Shown: positions 50,534-59,988, numbered from the stretch's first letter. The stretch is 64,000 nucleotides of DNA from Bacteroidales bacterium (GCA_016705005.1 JADIZB010000011.1:1-64000); one strand, 5' to 3'. Made by a program: numbers and translations. The notes: generated by a model from the sequence alone, not told the origin.

Positions 50534-50565
50534 CCTCAAATCTTCAAATCCTCAAATCCTCAAAT
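50534..50565 (-). repeat. TTTGAGGA word array (right flank of the four-helix-bundle gene)
   Basis: On the minus strand TTTGAGGA is repeated with one variant (TTTGAAGA), immediately after the arsF stop codon. It mirrors the array at 50088-50117. Confidence 0.8.
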
Positions 50566-50963
50566 TATTTCAAATTCTTTTCGATCTCAGCTTTCAGGCC
50601 CGAAATAAATTTATCGGCCTGGTTTCTGGAATAACTGAAGGCGAAATTGGTAAAATCGGTGGTTTTCTCCTTTTTGCCATCCAAAAGGGTTAGGAAAAGC
50701 CCTGAACCATCGGCCTGGTATTTTTCAACCAGCTTTATGTTTTTATCGTCAGAAACATCCAGAACCTGGAGTTTAATGGTACCATCCTTCAATTGTGCTG
50801 CAAAATATGTGTTCAGCGTCTTTTTTGTATTTTCTTCAATTGAGATGCAGGTTGGACAACGGTGTTCAGCATGGAAATACACAATGTTTAATCTGGTGGC
50901 CTTCTGACCAAAAACGAGTGTAGCCATCATCACAGAGATTCCGATAAGTAAGATCTTTTTCAT
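50565..50963 (-). CDS. ArsF-like thioredoxin-fold protein, exported
   Basis: A signal peptide (MKKILLIGISVMMATLVFGQ) precedes a thioredoxin-like domain with HRCPTC (Cys36/Cys39) and an N-terminal strand LNIVYFHAEHRC. The pattern (LFLTLLDGKKEKTTDFTNFAF) matches the ArsF family named in the Shewanella arsEFG operon, where ArsE and ArsF were linked with reduction of nitro-aromatic arsenicals. It acts in the periplasm. Context with ArsE, ArsG and an ArsR regulator supports this. Confidence 0.75.
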   Translation of the reverse strand: MKKILLIGISVMMATLVFGQKATRLNIVYFHAEHRCPTCISIEENTKKTLNTYFAAQLKDGTIKLQVLDVSDDKNIKLVEKYQADGSGLFLTLLDGKKEKTTDFTNFAFSYSRNQADKFISGLKAEIEKNLK

Positions 50964-50982
50964 GTTTTTAAAGATTGGCGGG

Positions 50983-51219
50983 TTATTTTTTACTTAACAT
51001 TTCCTTAAGCTCTGAAACAGAAGGAATCCTTCCGTAAAACAATACTTTTTCATCTACAACGAGTGCGGGTGTGCGCATAATGCCATAGCCCATGATTTTA
51101 ACGATGTCTTCTTCCTTAACAACTGAAGCATCCAGTTTAAGCTCTGCAACTGCCTGGCGGGTAGCTTTTTCGAGGTTTTTGCAATTGGTGCAACCTGTTC
51201 CGAGAATTTTGATTTCCAT
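50983..51219 (-). CDS. Small thioredoxin-like protein (ArsE-like)
   Basis: A 78-residue cytoplasmic thioredoxin/glutaredoxin-like domain with the redox motif GTGCTNCKNLE (Cys10/Cys13) and the cis-Pro loop MRTPALVVDEKVLFYG. Such small proteins accompany ArsP-like permeases and ArsF/ArsG genes. It lies 20 bp before arsF. It may pass reducing equivalents to the redox partners. Confidence 0.85.
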   Translation of the reverse strand: MEIKILGTGCTNCKNLEKATRQAVAELKLDASVVKEEDIVKIMGYGIMRTPALVVDEKVLFYGRIPSVSELKEMLSKK

Positions 51220-51279
51220 AGTAATCAGACTTTAGATGGTGAATATCAGTTCGTTCTTTAGGTGAATTAATGTTTCTGT

Positions 51280-52320
51280 TTAAAAGATATAATTGAATAA
51301 ATATCCTACCATAAGGATACCTGTTCCCACAACACCGATAAAAGTAAAGATCAGCGGCAGTTTAAGTACTTTACGGAGAATGATCATTTCAGGAAGTGAT
51401 AGTCCGATAACGGCCATCATAAATGCAAGTGATGTGCCAAGGGCGGCCCCCTTCCCTATCAGGGCCGATACAATGGGGATTATTCCGGCAGCATTGGAAT
51501 ACAATGGGATTCCGATCAACACTGAAAGAGGCACTGAATACCATACCTTATCACCCATGACGGAAGCCATAAAATCCTGGGGCACATATCCGTGAACACC
51601 TGCACCAACGGCAACACCCAGGGTAACATAGAGCCAGACTTTCCCGACGATCTCTTTAACTGCACCATATCCCATTCTTATTCTCTGAGCAAATGTCAGT
51701 TTTTCATCTTCCGGATGATCGCCAGCCTTAAGCTCATACACCCAGGATTCAACCCATTTTTCGAGATGCAGCCTGCCGATGACCCAACCAGCAGTAATGG
51801 CAATAAACAGTCCGGTGATAACATAAATAACCGCAGTTTTCCATCCAAACAAACCAAACAGCAATACAACCGCTACCTCATTGATCATAGGTGCTGCAAT
51901 CAGGAATGAAAATGTAACACCGAGTGGTATACCCGATTCAATGAATCCAAGGAACAATGGAATAGCTGAGCAAGAACAGAATGGTGTGACAATACCCAGG
52001 GAGGCTGCCATGACATTACCTGTAAATAGTGATTTACCTTCCAGTGCTTTCCGCGTGCGTTCAGGAGAGAAATAAGAACGTACAATTCCCACAGCGAATA
52101 TGATGAGGGTTAACAATAAGAGTACTTTCGGGACTTCAAAAACAAAAAACCAGACTGAATCTGCCAGATGCGTTCCTTTGATAAGATTGAAAACATCATA
52201 AACAAAAAAGTCAGTTAAACCATGCAGGTTCCGATATAGCAGTATCCACAACGGAAGCAGCAGCAATGGCAGGTAATTTGCCGGATTTTTCAGATGAAAT
52301 GTGATGCCTCTGTTGTTCAT
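51280..52320 (-). CDS. Permease of the SO_0444/ArsP-like family (DUF318)
   Basis: A 346-residue permease with about eight to ten helices. The family signature is LGIVTPFCSCSAIPLFLGFI (Cys115, Cys117), followed by IPLGVTFSFLIAAPMINEV and, in the second half, IPLYSNAAGIIPIVSALI and SLPEMIILRKVLKLPLI. Relatives such as ArsP export trivalent organoarsenicals, using Cys residues. It follows the ArsR gene and leads arsE/arsF/arsG. Confidence 0.88.
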   Translation of the reverse strand: MNNRGITFHLKNPANYLPLLLLPLWILLYRNLHGLTDFFVYDVFNLIKGTHLADSVWFFVFEVPKVLLLLTLIIFAVGIVRSYFSPERTRKALEGKSLFTGNVMAASLGIVTPFCSCSAIPLFLGFIESGIPLGVTFSFLIAAPMINEVAVVLLFGLFGWKTAVIYVITGLFIAITAGWVIGRLHLEKWVESWVYELKAGDHPEDEKLTFAQRIRMGYGAVKEIVGKVWLYVTLGVAVGAGVHGYVPQDFMASVMGDKVWYSVPLSVLIGIPLYSNAAGIIPIVSALIGKGAALGTSLAFMMAVIGLSLPEMIILRKVLKLPLIFTFIGVVGTGILMVGYLFNYIF

Positions 52321-52345
52321 AGTCTGGGCAGTAGATTGTTGACAA

Positions 52346-52663
52346 TCAATCCTTAAAAAAATTACCGAACAATGACTTTGCCATTGCCCAGTTTTCCCGG
52401 TTAATGCAGTATTTGATGTACGGCGGATTGATTTCTCCCTGAATCAGTCCGGCTGCTTTGAGTTCCTTCAGATGCTCTGACAAGGTAGAGCGGGCGATGT
52501 GAAGGTTTTCGTGTAAATCGCCACTGTAACAGCACGTTTTGGTTTGTCCGGCAATGTATTCAATGATGTAAACACGCACCGGATGTGACAATGCCTTGGC
52601 AAAACGGGCTATTTTATACTGCTCTTCTGTATAGATTGTTTCTTTGATCATTTCATTTCGCAT
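52346..52663 (-). CDS. ArsR/SmtB-family repressor (operon 2)
   Basis: A 105-residue winged-helix repressor: FAKALSHPVRVYIIEYIAG, then TKTCCYSGDL (Cys44/Cys45, likely metalloid sensor) and the recognition helix HIARSTLSEHLKELKAAGLI. A second ATG at 52651 (residue 5) is also possible and would leave the operator wholly upstream of the gene. It leads the second arsenic operon. Confidence 0.92.
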   Translation of the reverse strand: MRNEMIKETIYTEEQYKIARFAKALSHPVRVYIIEYIAGQTKTCCYSGDLHENLHIARSTLSEHLKELKAAGLIQGEINPPYIKYCINRENWAMAKSLFGNFFKD

Positions 52664-52688
52664 TTCGTCGAATGGCGAAACAAATGTA
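52656..52688 (-). promoter_or_regulatory. Operator and -7 box of arsenic operon 2
   Basis: TTTCGCATTTCG (52656-52667) and CGAATGGCGAAA (52669-52680) form an inverted repeat matching at 10 of 12 positions. On the minus strand the -7 box TACATTTG (52688 to 52681) lies directly next to it. ArsR binding would cover the transcription start. Confidence 0.65.
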
Positions 52689-52769
52689 TATCATATTTTT
52701 AAATCCTGGTAATTTTCGTGTGTGAAATTTCAGAATTGTTGAGAACAACTTCTGACAAGGATATTGGAA

Positions 52770-52900
52770 AGAATGACGAATGACGCCCTTCGACTTCGCT
52801 CAGGGTTAAAATGACGAATGACGAATAGTGAATTACGAAATGTGTTTAAAGATTAATCTGTTAATCCGTAAATCGTAAATCGTAAATAAACCGTAAATAA
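52770..52900. repeat. Short-word arrays between arsR-2 and the agmatinase gene
   Basis: GAATGACGAATGACG words (about 52771-52828) enclose the quasi-palindrome CCCTTCGACTTCGCTCAGGG (52786-52805). A second array of GTAAATC words lies at about 52866-52900, ending near the agmatinase stop codon. Confidence 0.75.
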
Positions 52901-52909
52901 AAAAAACTC

Positions 52910-53956
52910 CTACCCGGCCATAGTACCGCACAACTGAAACAACACCCTGGCTCCCACGTTGCCATCCCAGCCATCTTCTCCCGGGGCAACTTCACACAGG
53001 TCGAAGCCTATAATTTCCTTTCCACTGCTCTTCAAAACATTGAGCAGGTGCATCAATTCCTCATATTCCATTCCACCGGCAACCGGGGTTCCGGTATTCG
53101 GACACAGTTTGGGATCAAGGCCATCAATGTCAACTGAAATATGGACTTTCTGAGGTAGTTTACCTACAATTTCAAGGCACAACTGATGCCAGTTCTCACC
53201 CTGATACATTCGTTTCCTGTTTTCACGGTCAAAATAAACGGCTATCCTGTCCGGGTTTGCCTTCACATAATTATTTTCCTGCTCGCAATAGTCTCTGATT
53301 CCGACCTGAACCAATCTGCTAACCTGCGGTACTGATTCAAGCGTATTATAAAAAATGGAGGCATGTGAAAAAACAAATCCCTCATAGGCAACGCGTAGGT
53401 CCAGGTGGGCATCTATATGCAGTATACCAAAATTCGCGTGGTGCTTACCCTGTAATTGCATGTATCCCAGCGGAATGCTGTGATCACCTCCGACAAGACC
53501 AACCATTTTACCCTGATTTTTCCAGAAGGCGGCCCTTTCCATAACCCAGGTATTCATCATAGCACAGGCTTCATTAACCCAGGCCTGCCTCTCAGCCAGT
53601 GCCGGATCAGCCATGATGTCTTCTCCCTGTTCTATGGCTTCAATCAATGTTCCGGCATCATGCCTTGCTTTCTCACCCAGCAGGATCAGGTCATCGGGGC
53701 ATTTATCCATATAAATTCCCAGCTTCCACAGTTCAGGGTAATCGTGATGGTAAAGATCAATCTGTGAAGACGCCTCTTCGATCGACGCTGGCCCCCTGCC
53801 CGTTCCGGATCTGAAACTGACCGTCACCTCCCAGGGAACCGGAATGACAACAATATCAGATTGCTCTGCAGTGAATGGCAATCCAAACAGACCAGCATCC
53901 GCTGATGCAGCTGCATTGGGATCAAATCCGGCTATCAATTCTTCTTTTGTTTTCAT
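52910..53956 (-). CDS. Agmatinase/arginase (ureohydrolase) family enzyme
   Basis: The start at 53956 gives 348 residues (MKTKEELIAGFDPN); the frame is open up to 54001. The manganese-binding motifs are present: VGLVGGDHSIPLG, LHIDAHLDLRVAYEG and ISVDIDGLDPKLCPNTGTPV. The family cleaves agmatine, arginine or formiminoglutamate. The substrate cannot be fixed from the sequence; the ~350-residue length with N-terminal extension is common in Bacteroidota. It lies alone. Confidence 0.88.
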   Translation of the reverse strand: MKTKEELIAGFDPNAAASADAGLFGLPFTAEQSDIVVIPVPWEVTVSFRSGTGRGPASIEEASSQIDLYHHDYPELWKLGIYMDKCPDDLILLGEKARHDAGTLIEAIEQGEDIMADPALAERQAWVNEACAMMNTWVMERAAFWKNQGKMVGLVGGDHSIPLGYMQLQGKHHANFGILHIDAHLDLRVAYEGFVFSHASIFYNTLESVPQVSRLVQVGIRDYCEQENNYVKANPDRIAVYFDRENRKRMYQGENWHQLCLEIVGKLPQKVHISVDIDGLDPKLCPNTGTPVAGGMEYEELMHLLNVLKSSGKEIIGFDLCEVAPGEDGWDGNVGARVLFQLCGTMAG

Positions 53957-54068
53957 TCCAAGGAAAGGTTGACTGATGTATATATCAGCAAAAATAAACA
54001 ATAGGCGGCAGCATCCCTCCCTTCATTCGTATTTGTTTGACTAACCCGGGGGTAAATATCAGAATCGC

Positions 54069-54076
54069 TAACTTTG
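54069..54076 (+). promoter_or_regulatory. -7 promoter element of the DUF486 gene
   Basis: TAACTTTG matches TAnnTTTG and lies 20 bases before the ATG at 54097. No clear -33 element. Confidence 0.45.
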
Positions 54077-54096
54077 TCGGAATAAAAAGCCCCACC

Positions 54097-54426
54097 ATGA
54101 GAACTGTTCTGTTACTGATTGCCTCCAATATTTTTATGACTTTCGCCTGGTATGGGCATCTGAAATTCAAGGAAGCAGCACTTTGGAAAGTGATTCTTGT
54201 GAGTTGGGGTATTGCCCTTTTTGAATATATGCTGATGGTTCCCGCCAATCGCATTGGCCATGGCACCTTTTCAGTTGCACAACTAAAAACAATACAGGAA
54301 GTCATTACTCTTCTGGTTTTTGGAGCATTCTCTGTAATTTTCCTGAAAGAACCAATGAAATGGAATTACCTGGTGGGATTCGGTTTCATTATCCTTGCTG
54401 TGTTCTTCATTTTTAAAAAATGGTAA
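54097..54426 (+). CDS. DUF486 (DMT-superfamily-like) membrane protein
   Basis: A 109-residue protein with four membrane helices. Family motifs are NIFMTFAWYGHLKF, VSWGIALFEYMLMVPANRIGH and QEVITLLVFGAFSVIFLKEP. DUF486 proteins resemble small multidrug-type DMT transporters, but no substrate is known. The ATG at 54097 is chosen over the open frame from 54037, which would cover the promoter. Confidence 0.88.
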   Translation: MRTVLLLIASNIFMTFAWYGHLKFKEAALWKVILVSWGIALFEYMLMVPANRIGHGTFSVAQLKTIQEVITLLVFGAFSVIFLKEPMKWNYLVGFGFIILAVFFIFKKW

Positions 54427-54707
54427 ATACCTGAACTCACAGCGTCTTACCCTGATCATCAATAAATCCGAAATACTTATTCCCTTTCAGTACAAAACAA
54501 ATATGCCTCTTTCCCCTGATGATTTCAGGGAACAGCATCACGCTAACCAGCCTGACATTCCCCGAAAAAAGGGCATAATCTAAAAACAAGAATTTCTCTA
54601 TAAAAAACGCGCATTCCAGTGATTACTTTTCGGGCTGAAATTTATTAATACTGTACTTTTTTATCTCCATCTCCGAAAGCACTTTTACATCTACAAATCA
54701 TCCTGAT

Positions 54708-57700
54708 ATGAGAAGAATATTCCTTTTGCTGGCTGTCACTACCCTGTTGTTTTCGACTGCCACCCGGGCAGCTTATGTTCAGAATCATCCCTTCCAGGTA
54801 AACCAGCCTGATGGTACAATAATCAACTGCTATGTTTCGGGAGATGAATATTTCAACTGGCTGCACGATGCGCAGGGTTTTACCATCATTCAGGCACCGG
54901 ATGGTTATTACTGCTATGGAATCAAGGACAAAGATCTTGTTGTACCCTCAATTTACAGGGTTAATGAGGTAAATCCGGCAGGTGTCGGGCTCACCCCATG
55001 GGCTAAAATCTCAAAAACAGAATACCAGAGACGAAAAGAATATTTCAACAAAGAAATCAACCAGTCGACCAGGGCTCCACACCTTGGCACCATGAATAAC
55101 ATCGTGGTATACATTAAGTTCTCGGGCGACACCGAATTTACCACCACCCGTCAGGCATACGACGACCTGTTTAACCTGCCCACAGGAAATGCGCTGAAAT
55201 CGTATTACACAGAAGTGTCATACAATCAGTTCACCATATCATCATCGCATTATCCTGCGTGTGCCATGACAACGAATTATTCCTATACCGATACACACGT
55301 CAGAAGCTATTTTGAGCCCTACAATGCCAGCACAAATCCAGGTGGATATAATGGTGAAACCGAACGGCGGCTTCGTGAACATGCTTTGTTGAGAGATGCA
55401 GTCAACTGGATCAATGCCAATTCACCGGTTCCTGTATCGCTTGACATTGACGGAGATGACGATAACCGTGTTGATAATGTCTGTTTTATCATCCGTGGAG
55501 GGAACGGTGCCTGGGCCAGTCTGTTGTGGGCTCATCGCTGGGCTCTTTATACCTACAACGTTTATATAAACGGCAAACAGGTCTGGGATTATACCTTTCA
55601 ACCTGAATCACAAGTAGATGTGCAAACTCTTTGTCATGAAATGTTTCATGCCCTGGGGTCGCCTGACCTGTATCACTATGACGATGGAGGTTTGAATATT
55701 GCTCCGGTCTCGGAATGGGACCTGATGGAACAGGGAGGTGGACACATGGGCGCCTATATGAAATGGAAATACTCCGGATATTCATGGATTTCCGATATAC
55801 CGGAAATCAATTCATCAGGTACCTATACTCTTCAGCCACTTACATCTTCTACAAACAATTGCTATAAAATTGCTTCGCCCAATTCATCCTCTGAGTTTTT
55901 TGTGGTAGAATACAGAAAAACGACTGGTACATTTGAGAGCACCTTACCGGGTTCAGGACTGATCGTTTACAGGATAGATCCTTCGCTTGAGGGGAATGCG
56001 GACGGCCCACCCGATGAAGTATATATCTATCGTCCCAACGGCACCACAACCAGCAATGGCAGTCCATGGAGCGCATATTACTCACAGACATCGGGCAGAA
56101 CTGCCATCAACGATGGCACCAACCCTTCTTCATTTCTTCAAAACGGAAGTCCGGGCGGACTTAACATATACAACATTACAGCAGCAGGAAATACAATATC
56201 TTTTACAGTTGGTATGAGTACTGTCGGAAACCCTTCAGGTTTAACAGCGACCACCATCAGCGGAACCCAGATCAACCTGGGATGGCAGAAAAACAGCTCC
56301 GACAATAACGTTGTTCTGGCTTATAATACTTCTGCGACTTTTGGAATACCCCAGACAGGCACTTCTTACAGTATCGGGTCAACCATACCGGGTGGCGGAA
56401 CTGTTATCTATGCAGGCAACGGAAGCAACTTCAACCATACTTCGCTCTCACCGGCAACCAGTTATTACTATAAACTCTGGTCGGTCGACGGCACTGCTAC
56501 CTATTCGACCGGCATTAATGCCAGTGCCACGACCCAGTGCGGGATAGTTACACTGCCCTATTCCGAAACTTTTTCGGGGGCGGAATTTCCACCCTGCTGG
56601 TCGCAGCAGGTCGTTGGAACCAATGTAGCATCCAACTGGTCTCTTTCAGCGACAAACAATGCCGGTGGGAACTCCGGAGAAATGATGTCGACCTGGCAGG
56701 ACAGAAATCCGGCAACCAGCAGGCTGGTCACCCCTGCTTTGAATACCCTGGGCGTAACAGAACTAAATCTGAGCTTCATGCATATGCTCGACGATTACGG
56801 ACCCGGGGCGACGCTCCGCATACAGTCGAGTAACAACGGAACAACCTGGACCAATGAAGCCTGGTCGCTTCCTACAGCATCCGGAACCAATGTTGGCCCT
56901 GCACTCGTTACTACAAGTGTTACTTCAAACCTGAATTCTGCCTCAACTTACCTCGCCTTTACCATCGAAGGCAACCTGTATCAGTATGATTACTGGTATG
57001 TGGATAATATAAATGTATCGGCAGTCGGGGTACAGACTTTTGTCATTACCACCTCTTCCAGTCCTGCCCAGGGTGGAACCACTTCAGGCGGAGGCACTTA
57101 CAATGCCGGGGCACAGGCAACGGTATTTGCAACACCACTGGTCGGGTATTATTTCCTGAACTGGACCGAAAACGGGAATATGGTTTCAGCGGATCAGGAT
57201 TATACATTTACCGTGTCAGGAAATCGCTTGCTGACCGCTAACTTTACACCACAACAGTATGTTATATCAACTTCATCCTCACCTTCAAATGGGGGCAATA
57301 CCTCGGGTGCCGGAAATTATGCCTATGGCACCCTGGTAACCCTGAACGCCACTGCAAATACTGGATTTAACTTTACCAACTGGACAGAAAACGGAAACGT
57401 TGTATCGGCCAATGCCAACTTTTCCTTTACTGCAGAATATGATCGGACACTTGTAGCCAATTTCCAGGCCATCCAGTATAACATCAGCGTTACATCCAAC
57501 CCTGTAAATGCCGGAATCGTCAGTGGTGGAGGCTCATATGCCTATGGAACACAGGCCACTGTTAATGCAACTGCCAACAACGGCTGGAATTTTGTTAACT
57601 GGACTGAAAACGGGAATGTGGTTTCAACTACTTCAGGTTATTCGTTTACAGTCAGTGGCAGCCGAAGCCTCACTGCCAACTTTACACAACAGATCATTGA

Positions 57701-58634
57701 ATATCTGATCACTGCTTTGCCAAGCCCGGCCAATGGGGGATCAACCAACGGAGGCGGCGTATACGAAGCCGGAGAGCTTGTTTCATTGCTTGCCATTCCG
57801 GAAAGCGGCTGGTCATTTGTGAACTGGACCGAAAACGGAAACCAGGTTTCGGCTGATCCGGGGTTCTCTTTTACGGCAATATCTGACAGGGACCTGCTTG
57901 CCAATTTTACTCAGGGAACCATTCAGTACACCATAGTAACTTCGTCATCTCCTTCTGCCGGCGGTACAACCAATGGTGCCGGGGAATACAATTCCGGGGA
58001 ACAGGCTACCGTTACAGCCATCCCCAACAACGGATGGTTGTTTACCAGCTGGACTGAAAACGGGAATGTGGTTTCAACCGATGCATCCTATTCATTTACT
58101 GTAGCTGCTGACCGTTCATTGGTGGCTGTCTTTGCTCAACAGTTTGCAATCCTGGCCATCGCTGATCCACCGGCCGGAGGCTATACCACAGGCAGCGGCA
58201 ATTATTCCGAAGGTGATGAGGTAACAGTTTCAGCCTATGCCAACAGTGGTTATGTATTTCTTAACTGGACAGAAAACGGTAATATTACATCAACAAATTC
58301 TGTCTATTCCTTTATTGTTTCAGGCAACAGGGAACTCACGGCTCATTTTTATGTTCCGGTTGGCATCAACAATATTAATCCGCCGGGGTATGTCGTATAC
58401 CCAAACCCTTCAACAGGGATGGTGACGGTAGAATCAGCTTCGCCCGAAACAGCCCTGATCGAAAGTGTCAGCGTTGTGACCCTTACAGGAAAGGAAATCT
58501 GGAATCATACCGGGAATATCCCGGTTGAAAAAGTGAATGCTGACCTGTCGCAATACCCCGAAGGCATGTATTTTCTCAGAATTAAAATCGCTGACCAGAA
58601 AGCCTCCATTGTCAAAGTGGTCATAAACAGGTAG
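54708..58634 (+). CDS. Secreted M6-family metalloprotease with six bacterial repeat domains and T9SS sorting domain
   Basis: A signal peptide (MRRIFLLLAVTTLLFSTATRA) precedes a propeptide-like region and an M6 (immune inhibitor A-like) catalytic domain. The zinc motif is HEMFHALGSPD (His310, Glu311, His314, Asp320). A FN3-like domain follows (IQLNLGWQKNSSDNN region), then a MAM/jelly-roll-like segment (~605-770). Six ~75-residue repeats come next, each with an F..WTENGN.VS pattern (Divergent InlB B-repeat type). The chain ends in a T9SS sorting domain (YVVYPNPSTGMVTVES ... IVKVVINR). The protease should be released or bound at the cell surface. Confidence 0.92.
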   Translation: MRRIFLLLAVTTLLFSTATRAAYVQNHPFQVNQPDGTIINCYVSGDEYFNWLHDAQGFTIIQAPDGYYCYGIKDKDLVVPSIYRVNEVNPAGVGLTPWAKISKTEYQRRKEYFNKEINQSTRAPHLGTMNNIVVYIKFSGDTEFTTTRQAYDDLFNLPTGNALKSYYTEVSYNQFTISSSHYPACAMTTNYSYTDTHVRSYFEPYNASTNPGGYNGETERRLREHALLRDAVNWINANSPVPVSLDIDGDDDNRVDNVCFIIRGGNGAWASLLWAHRWALYTYNVYINGKQVWDYTFQPESQVDVQTLCHEMFHALGSPDLYHYDDGGLNIAPVSEWDLMEQGGGHMGAYMKWKYSGYSWISDIPEINSSGTYTLQPLTSSTNNCYKIASPNSSSEFFVVEYRKTTGTFESTLPGSGLIVYRIDPSLEGNADGPPDEVYIYRPNGTTTSNGSPWSAYYSQTSGRTAINDGTNPSSFLQNGSPGGLNIYNITAAGNTISFTVGMSTVGNPSGLTATTISGTQINLGWQKNSSDNNVVLAYNTSATFGIPQTGTSYSIGSTIPGGGTVIYAGNGSNFNHTSLSPATSYYYKLWSVDGTATYSTGINASATTQCGIVTLPYSETFSGAEFPPCWSQQVVGTNVASNWSLSATNNAGGNSGEMMSTWQDRNPATSRLVTPALNTLGVTELNLSFMHMLDDYGPGATLRIQSSNNGTTWTNEAWSLPTASGTNVGPALVTTSVTSNLNSASTYLAFTIEGNLYQYDYWYVDNINVSAVGVQTFVITTSSSPAQGGTTSGGGTYNAGAQATVFATPLVGYYFLNWTENGNMVSADQDYTFTVSGNRLLTANFTPQQYVISTSSSPSNGGNTSGAGNYAYGTLVTLNATANTGFNFTNWTENGNVVSANANFSFTAEYDRTLVANFQAIQYNISVTSNPVNAGIVSGGGSYAYGTQATVNATANNGWNFVNWTENGNVVSTTSGYSFTVSGSRSLTANFTQQIIEYLITALPSPANGGSTNGGGVYEAGELVSLLAIPESGWSFVNWTENGNQVSADPGFSFTAISDRDLLANFTQGTIQYTIVTSSSPSAGGTTNGAGEYNSGEQATVTAIPNNGWLFTSWTENGNVVSTDASYSFTVAADRSLVAVFAQQFAILAIADPPAGGYTTGSGNYSEGDEVTVSAYANSGYVFLNWTENGNITSTNSVYSFIVSGNRELTAHFYVPVGINNINPPGYVVYPNPSTGMVTVESASPETALIESVSVVTLTGKEIWNHTGNIPVEKVNADLSQYPEGMYFLRIKIADQKASIVKVVINR

Positions 58635-58653
58635 CATCCTGAAAAAGTAATCT

Positions 58654-58684
58654 AAGGCAGGAAAACACATTCCTGCCTTTTTTA
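58654..58684 (+). terminator. Rho-independent terminator after the M6 protease gene
   Basis: Stem AAGGCAGGAA/TTCCTGCCTT with loop AACACA and following TTTTT, 20 bases past the stop codon. Confidence 0.88.
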
Positions 58685-58758
58685 TTTGGGGCAAAGAAAA
58701 TTCAGCAGGCATAAACCGTTCATAAAGCCTTCTGTTTTCTGAACAATAGATGGTGGAA

Positions 58759-58792
58759 TTTGTTATTTATGCAATCGTTTGAATTACCTTTA
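58759..58792 (+). promoter_or_regulatory. Candidate promoter of the homogentisate operon
   Basis: TTTG (58759-58762) and TACCTTTA (58785-58792) with a 22-base gap resemble the Bacteroidota -33/-7 pair; the ATG is 39 bases downstream. Confidence 0.45.
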
Positions 58793-58830
58793 TCACAGTA
58801 ATTCCCGGTTTATTATTTAATGTTTTAACG

Positions 58831-59988
58831 ATGCCTCATTACTATTCCCTTGGGCAGATTCCGCCCAAACGCCATATTCAGTTCAGAAAACCAGACGGCG
58901 GCCTTTATTCTGAGCAGCTTGTTTCGACAGAAGGTTTTTCTGATGCCTATTCAAACACCTACCATGTTTATCCGCCAACCATGGTCAGATCAATTGACCC
59001 GCCCATCGATGTCAGACCTGAGATAGCGGTTCAGAACAACATGCAGCACCGGAGTTTCCAGGGATTTAAAGTAAATCCTGCAGACGACTATCTGAAGAGT
59101 CGTATTCCGGTGATGGTAAACAATGACCTTAGTATCATTCTGGCATCACCCAGAAATTCGATGGAGGGGTATTTTTTTAAAAACTCCCAGGCTTCAGAAA
59201 TGATCTTTGTCCATGAAGGGTCAGGACTTCTGAAGAGCATGTATGGTGAAATCCGTTTTGGATACGGCGATCATCTCATTATTCCACGTGGGGTTATCTA
59301 TCAGCTGGAATTCGACACGACTGAAAACCGTCTTTTCATCGTTGAGTCCTACACGCCCATCCGGTTTCCGAAAAAATACATCAACAAACTAGGGCAATTC
59401 GAGGAGCATGCGCCCTTTTGTGAACGGGATATCCGCAAACCACAGAATCTGGTGACCCACGATGAAAAAGGAGATTTTGTCGTGATGGTAAAGAAGGAAC
59501 ACCAATTGTTTCCCTATCATTTTGCCAGTCATCCTTTCGATGTGGTTGGCTGGGATGGCTATCATTATCCCTATGCACTGTCGATCCATGATTTTGAGCC
59601 GATAACCGGCCGGATCCATCAGCCACCACCTGTTCACCAGACTTTCGAAGCCCACAATTATGTGATGTGTGCCTTCGTGCCGCGGTTGTATGACTATCAT
59701 CCGCTTTCGGTACCGGTACCCTATAATCACAGCAATGTTGATTCGGATGAAGTGCTCTACTATGTTGACGGGGAATTTATGAGCCGCAAACATGTTGAAC
59801 GGGGGCAGATTACCCTTCATCCGATTGGAATACCTCACGGGCCGCATCCGGGCACTGTTGAAAAAAGCCTCGGAGCCTCCGGAACACAAGAACTGGCCGT
59901 GATGGTTGATACCTTCAAACCTTTATGGATTACGAAACAGGCAATGGAAATCGAGGATCCGGACTATTTCAGGTCGTGGATCGAATAA
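58831..59988 (+). CDS. hmgA: Homogentisate 1,2-dioxygenase
   Basis: This enzyme opens the ring of homogentisate to maleylacetoacetate using iron and oxygen. The 385-residue protein is a bicupin with YSLGQIPPKRHIQFRKPDGG at the start, GEIRFGYGDHLIIPRG in the first cupin, VGWDGYHYPYALSIHDFEP, VDSDEVLYYVDGEFMSRK and the metal region GQITLHPIGIPHGPHPG. It is the first gene of the four-gene tyrosine-degradation operon and is followed 86 bp later by hppD. It acts in the cytosol. Confidence 0.93.
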   Translation: MPHYYSLGQIPPKRHIQFRKPDGGLYSEQLVSTEGFSDAYSNTYHVYPPTMVRSIDPPIDVRPEIAVQNNMQHRSFQGFKVNPADDYLKSRIPVMVNNDLSIILASPRNSMEGYFFKNSQASEMIFVHEGSGLLKSMYGEIRFGYGDHLIIPRGVIYQLEFDTTENRLFIVESYTPIRFPKKYINKLGQFEEHAPFCERDIRKPQNLVTHDEKGDFVVMVKKEHQLFPYHFASHPFDVVGWDGYHYPYALSIHDFEPITGRIHQPPPVHQTFEAHNYVMCAFVPRLYDYHPLSVPVPYNHSNVDSDEVLYYVDGEFMSRKHVERGQITLHPIGIPHGPHPGTVEKSLGASGTQELAVMVDTFKPLWITKQAMEIEDPDYFRSWIE

